This document shows positions 32,109 to 40,489 of a stretch of DNA of 64,000 nucleotides, piece by piece (within the stretch, counting starts at the first letter, position 1; the number at the start of each line of letters is the position of its first letter). The position numbers were made by a program, and so were the translations under genes. The DNA is from Amycolatopsis acididurans (GTDB taxonomy: Bacteria; Actinomycetota; Actinomycetes; Mycobacteriales; Pseudonocardiaceae), in assembly GCF_012328925.1 (NCBI RefSeq), contig NZ_JAAXLS010000009.1, positions 124,001 to 188,000 of the forward strand. The letters run 5' to 3'. The notes under the pieces were generated by a model. That model did not search any database, had not been told where the DNA came from, and worked only from the letters and a program-made list of their open reading frames with translations.

Positions 32109-32122
32109 AGCAAATGCTCACT
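32109..32122. promoter_or_regulatory. Cluster dyad, site 10
   Basis: AGCAAATGCTCACT is a perfect match to AGYRANNNNTYACT, midway between the divergent LLM (start 32047) and racemase-type (start 32161) genes. Confidence 0.65.
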
Positions 32123-32160
32123 TTTCAATGGTAGTTTTTCCTCGCGGGAAAGGGGAACGC

Positions 32161-33285
32161 ATGGCCGGACCACTGGCGCGGTTGAAGGTCGTCGAGCTGG
32201 AAGGCAGAGGCCCGGGGCCGTTCTGCGCGATGATGCTCGCCGATCTCGGCGCCGACGTCGTGCGCATCGCGCGGCCCCGTCCGCCCCTGGCGGCGGCCAC
32301 CGGCACCGAGAAGATGATCCACGGCCGGCGCGAGATCGATCCGGTCGGCCGCGGCCGCCGCACGGTCACGCTCGACCTCCGCCGGTCCGGCGATCTCGCC
32401 ACCGCACTCCGCCTCACCGACGCCGCCGACGTGCTGCTGGAGGGTTTCCGGCCGGGCGCGGCGGAACGGCTCGGTCTCGGCCCGGAGGTCTGTCTCGAAC
32501 GCAACCCCCGATTGGTGTATGCCCGGATCACCGGCTGGGGGCAGGACGGGCCGCTCGCGCACGTGCCCGGGCACGACATCAACTACGTCGCGCTCTCCGG
32601 CGCGCTCGATCCGTTGCGGCGCAACGGTGATCCGCCCGCTCCCCCGCTGAATCTGCTCGGCGACTACGGAGGCGGCGGGATGCTGGCGGTGGCCGGCATC
32701 CTGGGTGCCGTTGTCGAACGGTCCTTTTCCGGGCTCGGCCAGGTCGTCGACGCCGCGATGATCGACGGTGTCGCGCTGCTGACCACCGTCGTGCACGGAA
32801 TGCGCGCCGAGGGCCTGTGGTCGGACGAGCCGGGGTCCAATGTGCTCGATCTGGGCGCACCGTTTTACAACGTGTACGAAACCGCGGACGGCCGTTACGT
32901 GACTGTCGGATGTGGAGAGCCGCGGTTCTACGCGGAACTGCTGCGACGGCTCGGCCTCGGCGAGGACATGCTGCACCGGCAAAGCGATCCGGGCGGCTGG
33001 GCCGCGGACCGGGCGGCGCTGGCAAGCGTGTTCGCCGGCAGGACGCTTGCGGACTGGTGTGAACTGCTGGAGGGCACCGACACCTGTTTCGCGCCGGTGC
33101 TCACGCCGGCCGAGGCGCCCGCGCATCCGCACAACGCGGCACGGGGCACGTTCACCGAGGTGGACGGCGTCACGCAGCCCGCGGCCGCGCCCCGGTTCAG
33201 CCGCACCCCCGGCTGCGCCGAGGCACCGGCGGTCGCGGCGGAGGCGGCCGGGATCCTGCGCGAGTGGGAAAGGAGCGAAGCGTGA
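32161..33285 (+). CDS. Alpha-methylacyl-CoA racemase family protein
   Basis: A 374-residue CaiB/BaiF-fold protein of the racemase branch. Diagnostic are WGQDGPLAHVPGHDINYVALSGAL (the catalytic His next to Asp, as in H126 of the M. tuberculosis MCR enzyme) and LNLLGDYGGGGMLAVAGIL (the D156 equivalent). It starts LARLKVVELEGRGPGPFCAMMLADLGADVVRI. It would invert the methyl-bearing carbon of an alpha-methylacyl-CoA so that acyl-CoA dehydrogenase can act, which implies a branched side chain in the substrate. GGGAAAGGGGAA precedes ATG 32161. Its stop overlaps the DUF35 gene (GTGA). Confidence 0.87.
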   Translation: MAGPLARLKVVELEGRGPGPFCAMMLADLGADVVRIARPRPPLAAATGTEKMIHGRREIDPVGRGRRTVTLDLRRSGDLATALRLTDAADVLLEGFRPGAAERLGLGPEVCLERNPRLVYARITGWGQDGPLAHVPGHDINYVALSGALDPLRRNGDPPAPPLNLLGDYGGGGMLAVAGILGAVVERSFSGLGQVVDAAMIDGVALLTTVVHGMRAEGLWSDEPGSNVLDLGAPFYNVYETADGRYVTVGCGEPRFYAELLRRLGLGEDMLHRQSDPGGWAADRAALASVFAGRTLADWCELLEGTDTCFAPVLTPAEAPAHPHNAARGTFTEVDGVTQPAAAPRFSRTPGCAEAPAVAAEAAGILREWERSEA

Positions 33286-33698
33286 ACGCGACGATCGGAA
33301 TCCCCCCGGCGGTCACGGAGGAGACCGAGCCGTTCTGGAACGCCGCCCGCGACGGCAGGCTGCTGATCGAGCGATGCCGTGACTGTGGCGCCGAATCCTT
33401 TCCCCCGCGCGGAATCTGCCGTTCCTGCCGCGCCAGGACGATGGAATGGACCGAGATCACCGGGGCCGGCGGCGAGGTGTACAGCCTCACGGTCAACCAC
33501 CAGCGGTGGCTGCCGGATCTCGAAGTCCCCTACGCGATCGTGCTGGTCGAGTTCCCCGGCCACCCCGGAGTCCGTGTGGCGGGCCGGTTGCGCGGCTGCT
33601 CACCGGAAGACGCCACCATCGGTATGCGGGTCGAGGTCGGTTTCGAACCAGGGCCCGGCGGCTTCGCGATCCCGAGTTTCGTGGCGGGGACGGCATGA
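33282..33698 (+). CDS. DUF35 zinc-ribbon/OB-fold protein, partner of thiolase-like protein
   Basis: A 138-residue protein with a rubredoxin-like zinc ribbon (CRDCGAESFPPRGICRSC, about residues 29-46) followed by an OB fold (GGEVYSLTVNHQRWLPDLEVPYAIVLVEFPGHPGVRVAG). Such proteins bind thiolase-like SCP2-type enzymes and form the acyl-CoA channel; in steroid side-chain breakdown a DUF35 domain of ChsH2 pairs with the aldolase Ltp2. Here the gene is followed, with an ATGA overlap, by a thiolase-like gene lacking the nucleophilic Cys, which matches that arrangement. The start is GTG 33282, overlapping the racemase stop. Confidence 0.87.
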   Translation: MNATIGIPPAVTEETEPFWNAARDGRLLIERCRDCGAESFPPRGICRSCRARTMEWTEITGAGGEVYSLTVNHQRWLPDLEVPYAIVLVEFPGHPGVRVAGRLRGCSPEDATIGMRVEVGFEPGPGGFAIPSFVAGTA

Positions 33699-34873
33699 CG
33701 GAGACGTTCGAGCGCCGCGCGGTGATCTCCGGCATCGGCCAGTCGGAGATCGGCCGCCGCGTGCACCGGTCCGGGTTCCAGCTCACCCTCGACGCGATCC
33801 TCGCCGCGGTGGCCGACGCCGGGCTGACCATGGACGACATCGACGGGCTGGCGATGTTTCCCGGCGGTGGCGTCGCGAACCTGCCCGGCTACGCCAACGG
33901 GAATCTCTACGAGATCCAGGACGCGCTGCGCATCACCACGACCTGGCGGCAGGGCCTGGTCGAGGGCATGTCGCTGCCCTTCTACGGACCGGCCCAGGCC
34001 GTGGCGACCGGACAGGCGCGGCACGTCGTGATCTGGCGGACGGTCAAGGAAGGCAGCGCGGCGCGCAACGCGGGCGGACGCCCTGCCTACGGGTCGGCCA
34101 AACCCGCCGCCGACGGGCCGCTGGCCTGGCTGCTGCCGGTCGGGATGCTCTCACCGGTCTGCCAGGTCGCCCCCTATGCCGCCCGCTACCTGCACGAGTT
34201 CGGCGTCACCCGCGAGCAGCTCGCCTGGATCCCGGTCACGCAGCGGGCGCACGCGTCGCTGAATCCCGACGCCGTCTACCGCACTCCGCTCACGGTCGAG
34301 GACTACCTGGATGCCCGGATGATCTCCACGCCGATGTGCCTCTACGACTGCGACGTGCCCGCCGACGGCGCCACCGCGATCGTCGTCTCGGCCGCGGAGG
34401 CGGCACGCGATCTGCGGGCGCCGGTGCGGATCGAGGCGATGGCCGGTGTCGTGGAGGGACGGCCGTCGTGGGAGCAGTGGGAGGACATGACCCGCGTCGG
34501 GCACGGTGCCGCGCGGGCGATGTGGGCGCGGACGGACCTCACACCCTCGGACGTCGACGTGGCCGAACTCTACGACGGGTTCATGATCGAGGCGGTGTGG
34601 TGGCTGGAGGCGATGGGTTTCTGTGGACCGGGCGAGGCCGGCGCCTTCGTCGAGGGCGGCAAGCGCATCGCGCTCGACGGTGAGCTCCCGCTCAACACCT
34701 GGGGCGGGCAGCTGTCCGGCGGCAGGCTGCACGCCGCGTTCGGGCACACCGCCGAGGCGGTGCGGCAGTTGCGTGGCGAGGCGGACGCCCGGCAGGTGAC
34801 CGGGGCCGAGGTGGCGGCGGTGACGAACGCCGGCGGGTTCGAGGCGGGCGCGGCCCTGCTGACCCGTTGGTAG
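33695..34873 (+). CDS. Thiolase-like (Ltp2/SCPx-type) protein without nucleophilic Cys, putative aldolase
   Basis: A 392-residue thiolase-fold protein: RRAVISGIGQSEIGRRVHRSGFQLTLDAILAAVADAGLTMDDIDGLAMFP. Where true thiolases carry the CxS nucleophile, this one reads VEGMSLPFYGPAQAVATG. ELYDGFMIEAVWWLEAMGFCGPGEAG and LNTWGGQLSGGRLHAAFGHTAEAVRQL are typical of the Ltp2-type retro-aldolases, where Tyr residues including one in ELYD-F are thought to act. With the preceding DUF35 protein it likely cleaves a beta-hydroxyacyl-CoA by retro-aldol, removing a branched unit. Coupled by ATGA to the DUF35 gene. Confidence 0.85.
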   Translation: MTETFERRAVISGIGQSEIGRRVHRSGFQLTLDAILAAVADAGLTMDDIDGLAMFPGGGVANLPGYANGNLYEIQDALRITTTWRQGLVEGMSLPFYGPAQAVATGQARHVVIWRTVKEGSAARNAGGRPAYGSAKPAADGPLAWLLPVGMLSPVCQVAPYAARYLHEFGVTREQLAWIPVTQRAHASLNPDAVYRTPLTVEDYLDARMISTPMCLYDCDVPADGATAIVVSAAEAARDLRAPVRIEAMAGVVEGRPSWEQWEDMTRVGHGAARAMWARTDLTPSDVDVAELYDGFMIEAVWWLEAMGFCGPGEAGAFVEGGKRIALDGELPLNTWGGQLSGGRLHAAFGHTAEAVRQLRGEADARQVTGAEVAAVTNAGGFEAGAALLTRW

Positions 34874-34897
34874 AACAGCGAACAGGAAGGGAAGGCG

Positions 34898-35740
34898 ATG
34901 GTCGAGCGTGCGGGCCGGGTCGAGGGCAAGACGGCGATCGTGACGGGAGCGGGCTCGACGCCCGGGCCCGGGATCGGCACGGGGAAGGCGACCGCGGTCG
35001 TGCTCGCGCGGGAAGGCGCGAGCGTGCTGCTCGTCGATCTGCACCCCGAACGGGCCGAGGAGACCCGGAAGATGATCGAGGAGGAGGGCGGCAAGGCTGA
35101 GGTGTTCGCCGCCGACGTCACCAAGGCCGCCGACTGCGAGGCGATGGTCGGCGCGGCGGTGGACGCGTTCGGCGGCGTGGACATCCTCGTCAACAACATC
35201 GGGCTCGCCGCGCTGGGCACCGTCGTGGACACCAGCGAGCAGGACTGGGACCGCTCGTTCGACATCAACCTGCGGACCGCGTTCCTGGCCTCGAAGTACG
35301 CGGTGCCGGTGATGGCCGCCAAGGGTGCGGGCTCGATCGTCAACGTCTCGTCGATCTCCGCGCTGCGCGGTGACGGCACGGTGGCGTATTCGGCGGCCAA
35401 GGGCGGGCTGATCGCGATGACGGTGGACATGGCGTATTCCCATGGGCGGCAGGGAATCCGCGTCAACGCCGTGGCGCCGGGGCACATCACGACGCCGATG
35501 GTGCTCTCGGTGTCGGCGCCAGGACCGCGCGCGGAGTTCATGAACACCCTGCGCTCCGAAGCGGGACTGCTCGGCACCCCGGGCACCGGATGGGACGTGG
35601 GCTGGGCGGCGGCGTTCCTCGCCGGCGACGAGGCGCGGTGGATCACCGGGGTGACGTTGCCGGTGGAGTCGGGGGTGCTGAGCGTGACGCCGCTGATGAT
35701 GGCCCCGCACCTGCGCGGGGTGCCCGAACCCGCCGAGTAG
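34898..35740 (+). CDS. Short-chain dehydrogenase/reductase
   Basis: A 280-residue SDR. The cofactor site is KTAIVTGAGSTPGPGIGTGKATAVVLAREG, in which an insertion widens the usual TGxxxGxG turn. It continues with LLVDLHPERAEET (NAD preference by the Asp), DILVNNIGLAALG, the catalytic Ser in IVNVSSISALRGDG and Y-S-A-A-K in VAYSAAKGGLIAM. The C-terminal tail is long (VTPLMMAPHLRGVPEPAE). It probably dehydrogenates a hydroxyacyl-CoA or ring alcohol. GGAAGGGAAGG precedes ATG 34898. It is the fourth gene of the plus-strand run from 32161. Confidence 0.92.
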   Translation: MVERAGRVEGKTAIVTGAGSTPGPGIGTGKATAVVLAREGASVLLVDLHPERAEETRKMIEEEGGKAEVFAADVTKAADCEAMVGAAVDAFGGVDILVNNIGLAALGTVVDTSEQDWDRSFDINLRTAFLASKYAVPVMAAKGAGSIVNVSSISALRGDGTVAYSAAKGGLIAMTVDMAYSHGRQGIRVNAVAPGHITTPMVLSVSAPGPRAEFMNTLRSEAGLLGTPGTGWDVGWAAAFLAGDEARWITGVTLPVESGVLSVTPLMMAPHLRGVPEPAE

Positions 35741-35775
35741 TTGCGTCCCGGTCGACACGGGCCCTAAAGTAAGTG

Positions 35776-35789
35776 AGCGAATACTCTCT
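35776..35789. promoter_or_regulatory. Cluster dyad, site 11
   Basis: AGCGAATACTCTCT differs from AGYRANNNNTYACT at one position. It lies 24 bases upstream of the amidohydrolase-2 start at 35814 and marks that gene as a separate transcript. Confidence 0.6.
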
Positions 35790-35813
35790 TGCGTCGAGGA
35801 GGAGTCCGGCGAG

Positions 35814-37010
35814 ATGGCTGAGCAGAACGGGGCGCTGTGCGAGCGGTACGCGGTCGCCGATGTCGATTCCCACATCATCGAACCGGCCGATTTGTGGACT
35901 TCGCGGATCTCCTCGCAGAAGTGGGGCGACCTCGTTCCGCACGTGCGTTTCCACGAACGGCGGCAGGAGGATTACTGGTACATCGGTAACCGCAAGCTCT
36001 ACGGCGTCGGCGCGTTCGCGCAGGCGCGCTGGCCGGAGTTCCCGCCCTCGCACCCGAAAAAACTGTCCGAGGCGTTTCCCGCGGCGCTGGATGCCAAGCA
36101 ACGCCTGAACTACCTGGACGAAGTCGGCGTCTACTACCAGGTGATGTACCCGAACATTCTCGGGTTCCACAGCCATGTGTTCCTCAAGGAGATGCCACCG
36201 GAACTCGCGACCGAATGCGTGCGCGCCTACAACGACTGGATCGCCGAATGGTGTTCGGCCGATTCGCGCCGCCTGATCCCGATGATGATGCTGCCGTTCT
36301 GGGACATCGACGAGTCGGTCGCGGAGATGAAGCGGTCCCACGAACTGGGACACAAGGGCGTGCTGTTCGCGGCGCGCTACGACAAGGTCGGCCTGCCGCG
36401 GCTGGTCGACGACTACTGGGAGCCGTTGCTGGGGCAGGCGCAGGAGATGGGCCTGTCGATGAACTTCCACGTCGGCTTCCTCAACGAGCCCGACGACCTC
36501 AAGGGCGCGGTGGACCAGTCGAAGAAGCTCGATTTCACCAAGGAAAGCGCGCTGGTGCTGCTGGGCAACGCGCAGAACGTCGCCGAGGTCGTGGTGAGCG
36601 GCGTCTGCCACCGCTATCCCAGGCTGAACTTCGTGTCGGTCGAGAACGGCGCGGGCTGGCTGCCCTTCCTTGGCGAGAGCATGGACTGGCAGTGGCTGAA
36701 CGTGGGCGCGCACAAGGAATACCCGGACCGGCTGCTGCCGAGCGAGTACATGAACCGGCAGGTCTATGGCATGTACTGGTTCGAAAACCGGTCCCTGCGG
36801 CCGGTTCTGGACCAGCTGCGCGACAACCTCATGTTCGAGACGGACTTCCCGCACGCCACCAGCCTCTCCCCCGGGCCCGCCTCGGAATCGCCGAGCCCGC
36901 GCGAGATCATCGACCGCTCGCTGGACGGCGTGCCCGACGACATCGTGGGCAACGTGCTGCAGCACACCGCCACCAGGCTCTACAACCTGGAAGAACCGGT
37001 CCGCGCCTAG
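35814..37010 (+). CDS. Amidohydrolase-2 family metal hydrolase (third of three)
   Basis: A 398-residue amidohydrolase-2 protein: YAVADVDSHIIEPADLWTSRI (D-x-D-x-H-x-x-E), MGLSMNFHVGFLNEPDDL with the metal His, and NLMFETDFPHATSLSPGP with the final Asp. It shares the WFI/VADVDSHxIEPADLW opening with the copy at 20551 and is closest to that one. GAGGAGTCCGGCGAG precedes ATG 35814. A strong terminator follows at 37021, so it is transcribed alone. Confidence 0.85.
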   Translation: MAEQNGALCERYAVADVDSHIIEPADLWTSRISSQKWGDLVPHVRFHERRQEDYWYIGNRKLYGVGAFAQARWPEFPPSHPKKLSEAFPAALDAKQRLNYLDEVGVYYQVMYPNILGFHSHVFLKEMPPELATECVRAYNDWIAEWCSADSRRLIPMMMLPFWDIDESVAEMKRSHELGHKGVLFAARYDKVGLPRLVDDYWEPLLGQAQEMGLSMNFHVGFLNEPDDLKGAVDQSKKLDFTKESALVLLGNAQNVAEVVVSGVCHRYPRLNFVSVENGAGWLPFLGESMDWQWLNVGAHKEYPDRLLPSEYMNRQVYGMYWFENRSLRPVLDQLRDNLMFETDFPHATSLSPGPASESPSPREIIDRSLDGVPDDIVGNVLQHTATRLYNLEEPVRA

Positions 37011-37020
37011 GAAAAAACGA

Positions 37021-37053
37021 AAAAGGGCCTTCGCCGTGGCGAAGGCCCCTTTC
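37021..37053. terminator. Bidirectional rho-independent terminator
   Basis: GGGCCTTCGCC (37025-37035) and GGCGAAGGCCC (37038-37048) pair perfectly around GT, flanked by an A run on the left and Ts on the right, so it serves both the amidohydrolase (ends 37010) and the convergent P450 (ends 37062). Confidence 0.9.
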
Positions 37054-37061
37054 GCTGTGCG

Positions 37062-38261
37062 CTATCCGCGGGTGAAGCTGATCGGCACCGACAACGGGGC
37101 CCGGTTGAACGTCGAGTGGAACTCGACGTCCGCGCCGGGCTTGAGCCGGAAGTCCGTCATCCGCCGCACGATCTCGTCGATCGCGATGCGCAGGTTCATC
37201 CTCGCCAGGTTCGACCCGACGCACCGGTGCGGCCCGGCGCCGAACGCGATGTGCCGGTTGCGCGGCCGGTCGAGGTCGAAGGCGTCGGGGTCGGGGAACT
37301 CCGCCTCGTCGCGGTTGGCCGAGGCCCAGTACATGATCACCCGCTCGCCCTGCCCGATGCGGGTGCCGTCGATCTCCCCGTCGTCGCGCGCGGTGCGGCC
37401 GATGCAGATGAACGAGCCGTCCAGCCGCAGCAGTTCCTCCACCGCCTTCGGGATCAGGTCCGGCTTTTCCCGCAGCAGCGCGGGAATCTCCGGCTGCCCA
37501 CAGAACCGCAGCATCGCCGCGCCCAGCACACCGGCGGTGGTCTCCAGCCCGCCGAGCACCAGCAACTGCACGGTCCCGATGGCTTCCTCACGCGTGATCG
37601 GCCTGCCCTCGATCTCGGCGCCCAGCACGGCGTCCACGACGTCACCGCGCGGTCCTTCCTCGCGCCGCCGGTCGAGGAACTCCGAGATCCAGCCCGCGAG
37701 CTTGAGCACGCACTCGCGCGACTCCGGCACGTTCGGCAGCGACGCCATCGTCGCGTAGTGGTTGACCTCCTCCAGGTCGTCGGCCGGAGCGTGCAGTGCG
37801 AGGTCGAAGAACGCCAGGCCCGGGAACGGGCGGGCGAACTCCTTCATGAAATCGCATTCGCCGGCGTCGATGAACTCGTCGATGAGCCGGTTCACGATGG
37901 CGCGGGTGGCCTCCTCCCAGGGGCCGATCTTCGCGGGCGTGAAATGCGCGTTGATGAGCTTTTTGAAGGTCCGCTGCAATGGCGGGTCGATCGTGACCGG
38001 CAGGATCTTCATCTGCTGGTCCCCCGGCGGCGCGGGCACCGTGATACCCAGCTCGGAGCTGAACTGCCGCCAGTCCTGAGCGATGCGCAGGACGTCCTCG
38101 TAGCGGGTGGCGATCCAGAACCCGCCGTAGGCGTCGCTGTGCGCGACCGGGCACCGCGACCGGGCGCGGGCGAGCGTCGGGTGGAGGTCGCGGGCCAGAT
38201 CCGGTGAGAGGTGGTCGAAATGCCGCTCGATCCACTCGTCGGTGATCGCGCTCGGCTCCAT
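37062..38261 (-). CDS. Cytochrome P450 monooxygenase (second copy)
   Basis: A 399-residue class I P450 starting MEPSAITDEWIERHFDHLSPDLARDL at ATG 38261, with GGAGA upstream. The I-helix is LLVLGGLETTAGVLG, ExxR is EELLRLD and the heme loop is IAFGAGPHRCVGSNLARMN with the Cys near residue 347. It is clearly paralogous to the P450 at 10249-11469 and differs mainly in the substrate-recognition N-terminal third. It is the last of three minus-strand genes (aminoacylase, fused CoA-transferase, P450) with gaps of 12 and 17 bases. Confidence 0.93.
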   Translation of the reverse strand: MEPSAITDEWIERHFDHLSPDLARDLHPTLARARSRCPVAHSDAYGGFWIATRYEDVLRIAQDWRQFSSELGITVPAPPGDQQMKILPVTIDPPLQRTFKKLINAHFTPAKIGPWEEATRAIVNRLIDEFIDAGECDFMKEFARPFPGLAFFDLALHAPADDLEEVNHYATMASLPNVPESRECVLKLAGWISEFLDRRREEGPRGDVVDAVLGAEIEGRPITREEAIGTVQLLVLGGLETTAGVLGAAMLRFCGQPEIPALLREKPDLIPKAVEELLRLDGSFICIGRTARDDGEIDGTRIGQGERVIMYWASANRDEAEFPDPDAFDLDRPRNRHIAFGAGPHRCVGSNLARMNLRIAIDEIVRRMTDFRLKPGADVEFHSTFNRAPLSVPISFTRG

Positions 38262-38278
38262 CGTTTCTCCTTTTCTCC

Positions 38279-40477
38279 TCAACCCAGCGACGCCAGGATG
38301 TCCTCGGTGTGCTCGCCCAGTCCGGGAATGCCCGACGGGGCCGGTGGCGACGGGGCCGGCCCGAACGCGGGTGGGAACGACGGCTGCTCGACCAGCCCCC
38401 GCTCGCCCCAGCGGTACCCGACGACGCGGCCGAGCATCCGGTTGACCGGATCGTCGAGGAAACCGGCGGCGAACTCGCCGCGGCCGGCCTCCACCACCTC
38501 TTCGGCCGGCACGCCTTCCGATCGCAGCGCGGCCACCCAGTCCGCCGCGTTCTTGCCGCGGAAAATCCTCTCCAGCAACACTTCCTCCGGCTGAAGCGCA
38601 CCGGTCGTGCGCAACGGAGGCGGTGCCGCGGGCAGCTCGTCGAGCCCGGTGACCGCGCGCAACCGTTGCCACGCGGGCACATCGGGTACGGCCAGCGCGA
38701 ACCAGGCACCGTCGGCACCGGCGTAGATCCGGTACGCGGCGCCGTAACCGGTCTGCCCCGCGTCGAGCACCGGTCCGCGCACCACCTGGCCACCGGCGAG
38801 GAACGCGCCGGATTTCATCGTCAGCGCCGCGGCGAGCAGGCTCGTGGACACCGACTGGCCACCGCCGCGGCGCCGCCGCGCGTAAAGCCCGGCGAGCACG
38901 CCGCACGCCGCCATCCAGCCGCCGGTGACGTCGATCGCGCCCCACACGAGGTACGTCGGCGGCATGCCCTCACCACCCTGGCCCGCCTCGACACCGGACA
39001 ACGCCTGCATCAGCTGGTCGTTGGCCGGCAACGTCGCGCGCGGGCCGGTCTCCCCGAAACCGCTGGCGAAGCTGTACACGACGTCGGGGTTCGCCGCGCG
39101 CACCGCCGCCTCGTCGTAGCCGAGCCGTTCGGCCAGCCCGACCCGCGAGTTGTGGTGCACCACGTCGCTCCACCGGAACAGCCGCTCCAACACGGCGGGC
39201 GCGTCCGGCGACTTGAGATCCAGCGCCAGCGCGCGTTTGCCGCGCTGCCCCGCCGCGAACATCGGCTCCATCCGGCGATGCACGTCCCCCGTCGGCGGCT
39301 CGACCTTGCACACGTCCGCGCCGAGCCCGCCCAGTACGAGCGGGGTGACCGGCCCGGCGAGATACGCGGACAGGTCCAGCACCCGGACGCCGGTCAGCAA
39401 CCGGCCCGCACCGGCACGCCGCGGTTTCCCGTCTCCGGCGGCGGTGACCCGGATCGCGGGGCCCAGCGTCGTGATCGGCCCGCGGTCGGGATCGTCGTGA
39501 TCGGCGGCCAGCCCGACGGCACGCACGTGCGGATCGCGCAACGCCTCACCGGCCCGCAACACCGGTTCACAGCGGAACTTCGCGCCCGCGAGGTCCCTGA
39601 CCCACCAGTCGCGGTCGTGCTCGGCGAACCGCGCCGCCCATCGCCGGCCACGCTCGACCATGCCGCCGCTCATCAGGTCGGCGTTGTAGCCGTGTTCGCT
39701 GGGTTCGTCGCCCATGTGTTCCAGGAACGCCTCGTACGCGCCCTTGGCGCCGAACCAGAGCTGCACGTACTCGCCGTCCGCGCAGCGGTAGGACAGGGCC
39801 TCGGCAGGCCCCTGCTCTCGCCACAGCAGGTTGGTCGCGCCCGACGGATGCTCGGCCCTGCCGATGATCATCGGCAGGATCGCCTGCATTCCCTCGTACA
39901 GCGAGGTTTCCGCCCAGCCACCGACGCCGGTCGCCTCCCGCTCGACCAGGCACCCGAGCGCGCCGACGGCCGCCGACAGCCCGGCACCGATGCTCGCCAC
40001 GGCGAGATCGCCGAAGGCCGGGCCACCGCGGTGGGCGCGGATCTGGGTCAGCAGCCCGGACCGCGCGTGCACGAGCAGCTCCAGATCCGGGATCGGCCCG
40101 AGCGCGTGATAGCTGGGCCGCACGCGCGCCACGACCAGCCGCGGGTTCCGCCTGGCGAGCTGCCGGTAGCCCAGCCCGCGCCGCTCGGCGAGTTCCTCCC
40201 CGCCGCTGAGGAACAGCACGTCGGCCTCGCGGGCGAGCGCGGCGACGGCATCCGCGGCGGCGTCGTCCGCGACGGCGACGATGTCCTTGCCCCGATCCCA
40301 GACCCGGCCGAACTCCACGCCGGCGTCCAGCGTCGGCGCGGCGGCGAGCTGAACACGCGTGACCTCGGCGCCCAGATCCCGGAACAGCCTGCCGGGCAGG
40401 CTCGCCGCCGGCCCGGCACCGACGGTGCTGACGCCCAGCGCGGCCTCGACGACACGCAACCCCTCCAGCGGTTCCAC
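38279..40477 (-). CDS. Double-length fused family III CoA-transferase (second copy)
   Basis: A 732-residue tandem CaiB/BaiF fusion. The first half begins LEGLRVVEAALGVSTVGAGPAASL; the second begins LTGVRVLDLSAYLAGPVTPLVLGGLGADVCKVEPP. The catalytic Asp is present in the second half (LPANDQLMQALSG) and replaced by Glu in the first (IPDLELLVHARSG). The copy at 28851 shows the same asymmetry with Gly, so the pattern is unlikely to be random. GTG 40477 follows GGGAG. Located between an aminoacylase and a P450 gene on one transcript, it presumably activates the product of P450 oxidation. Confidence 0.87.
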   Translation of the reverse strand: MEPLEGLRVVEAALGVSTVGAGPAASLPGRLFRDLGAEVTRVQLAAAPTLDAGVEFGRVWDRGKDIVAVADDAAADAVAALAREADVLFLSGGEELAERRGLGYRQLARRNPRLVVARVRPSYHALGPIPDLELLVHARSGLLTQIRAHRGGPAFGDLAVASIGAGLSAAVGALGCLVEREATGVGGWAETSLYEGMQAILPMIIGRAEHPSGATNLLWREQGPAEALSYRCADGEYVQLWFGAKGAYEAFLEHMGDEPSEHGYNADLMSGGMVERGRRWAARFAEHDRDWWVRDLAGAKFRCEPVLRAGEALRDPHVRAVGLAADHDDPDRGPITTLGPAIRVTAAGDGKPRRAGAGRLLTGVRVLDLSAYLAGPVTPLVLGGLGADVCKVEPPTGDVHRRMEPMFAAGQRGKRALALDLKSPDAPAVLERLFRWSDVVHHNSRVGLAERLGYDEAAVRAANPDVVYSFASGFGETGPRATLPANDQLMQALSGVEAGQGGEGMPPTYLVWGAIDVTGGWMAACGVLAGLYARRRRGGGQSVSTSLLAAALTMKSGAFLAGGQVVRGPVLDAGQTGYGAAYRIYAGADGAWFALAVPDVPAWQRLRAVTGLDELPAAPPPLRTTGALQPEEVLLERIFRGKNAADWVAALRSEGVPAEEVVEAGRGEFAAGFLDDPVNRMLGRVVGYRWGERGLVEQPSFPPAFGPAPSPPAPSGIPGLGEHTEDILASLG

Positions 40478-40489
40478 TTCGCCGCTCCC

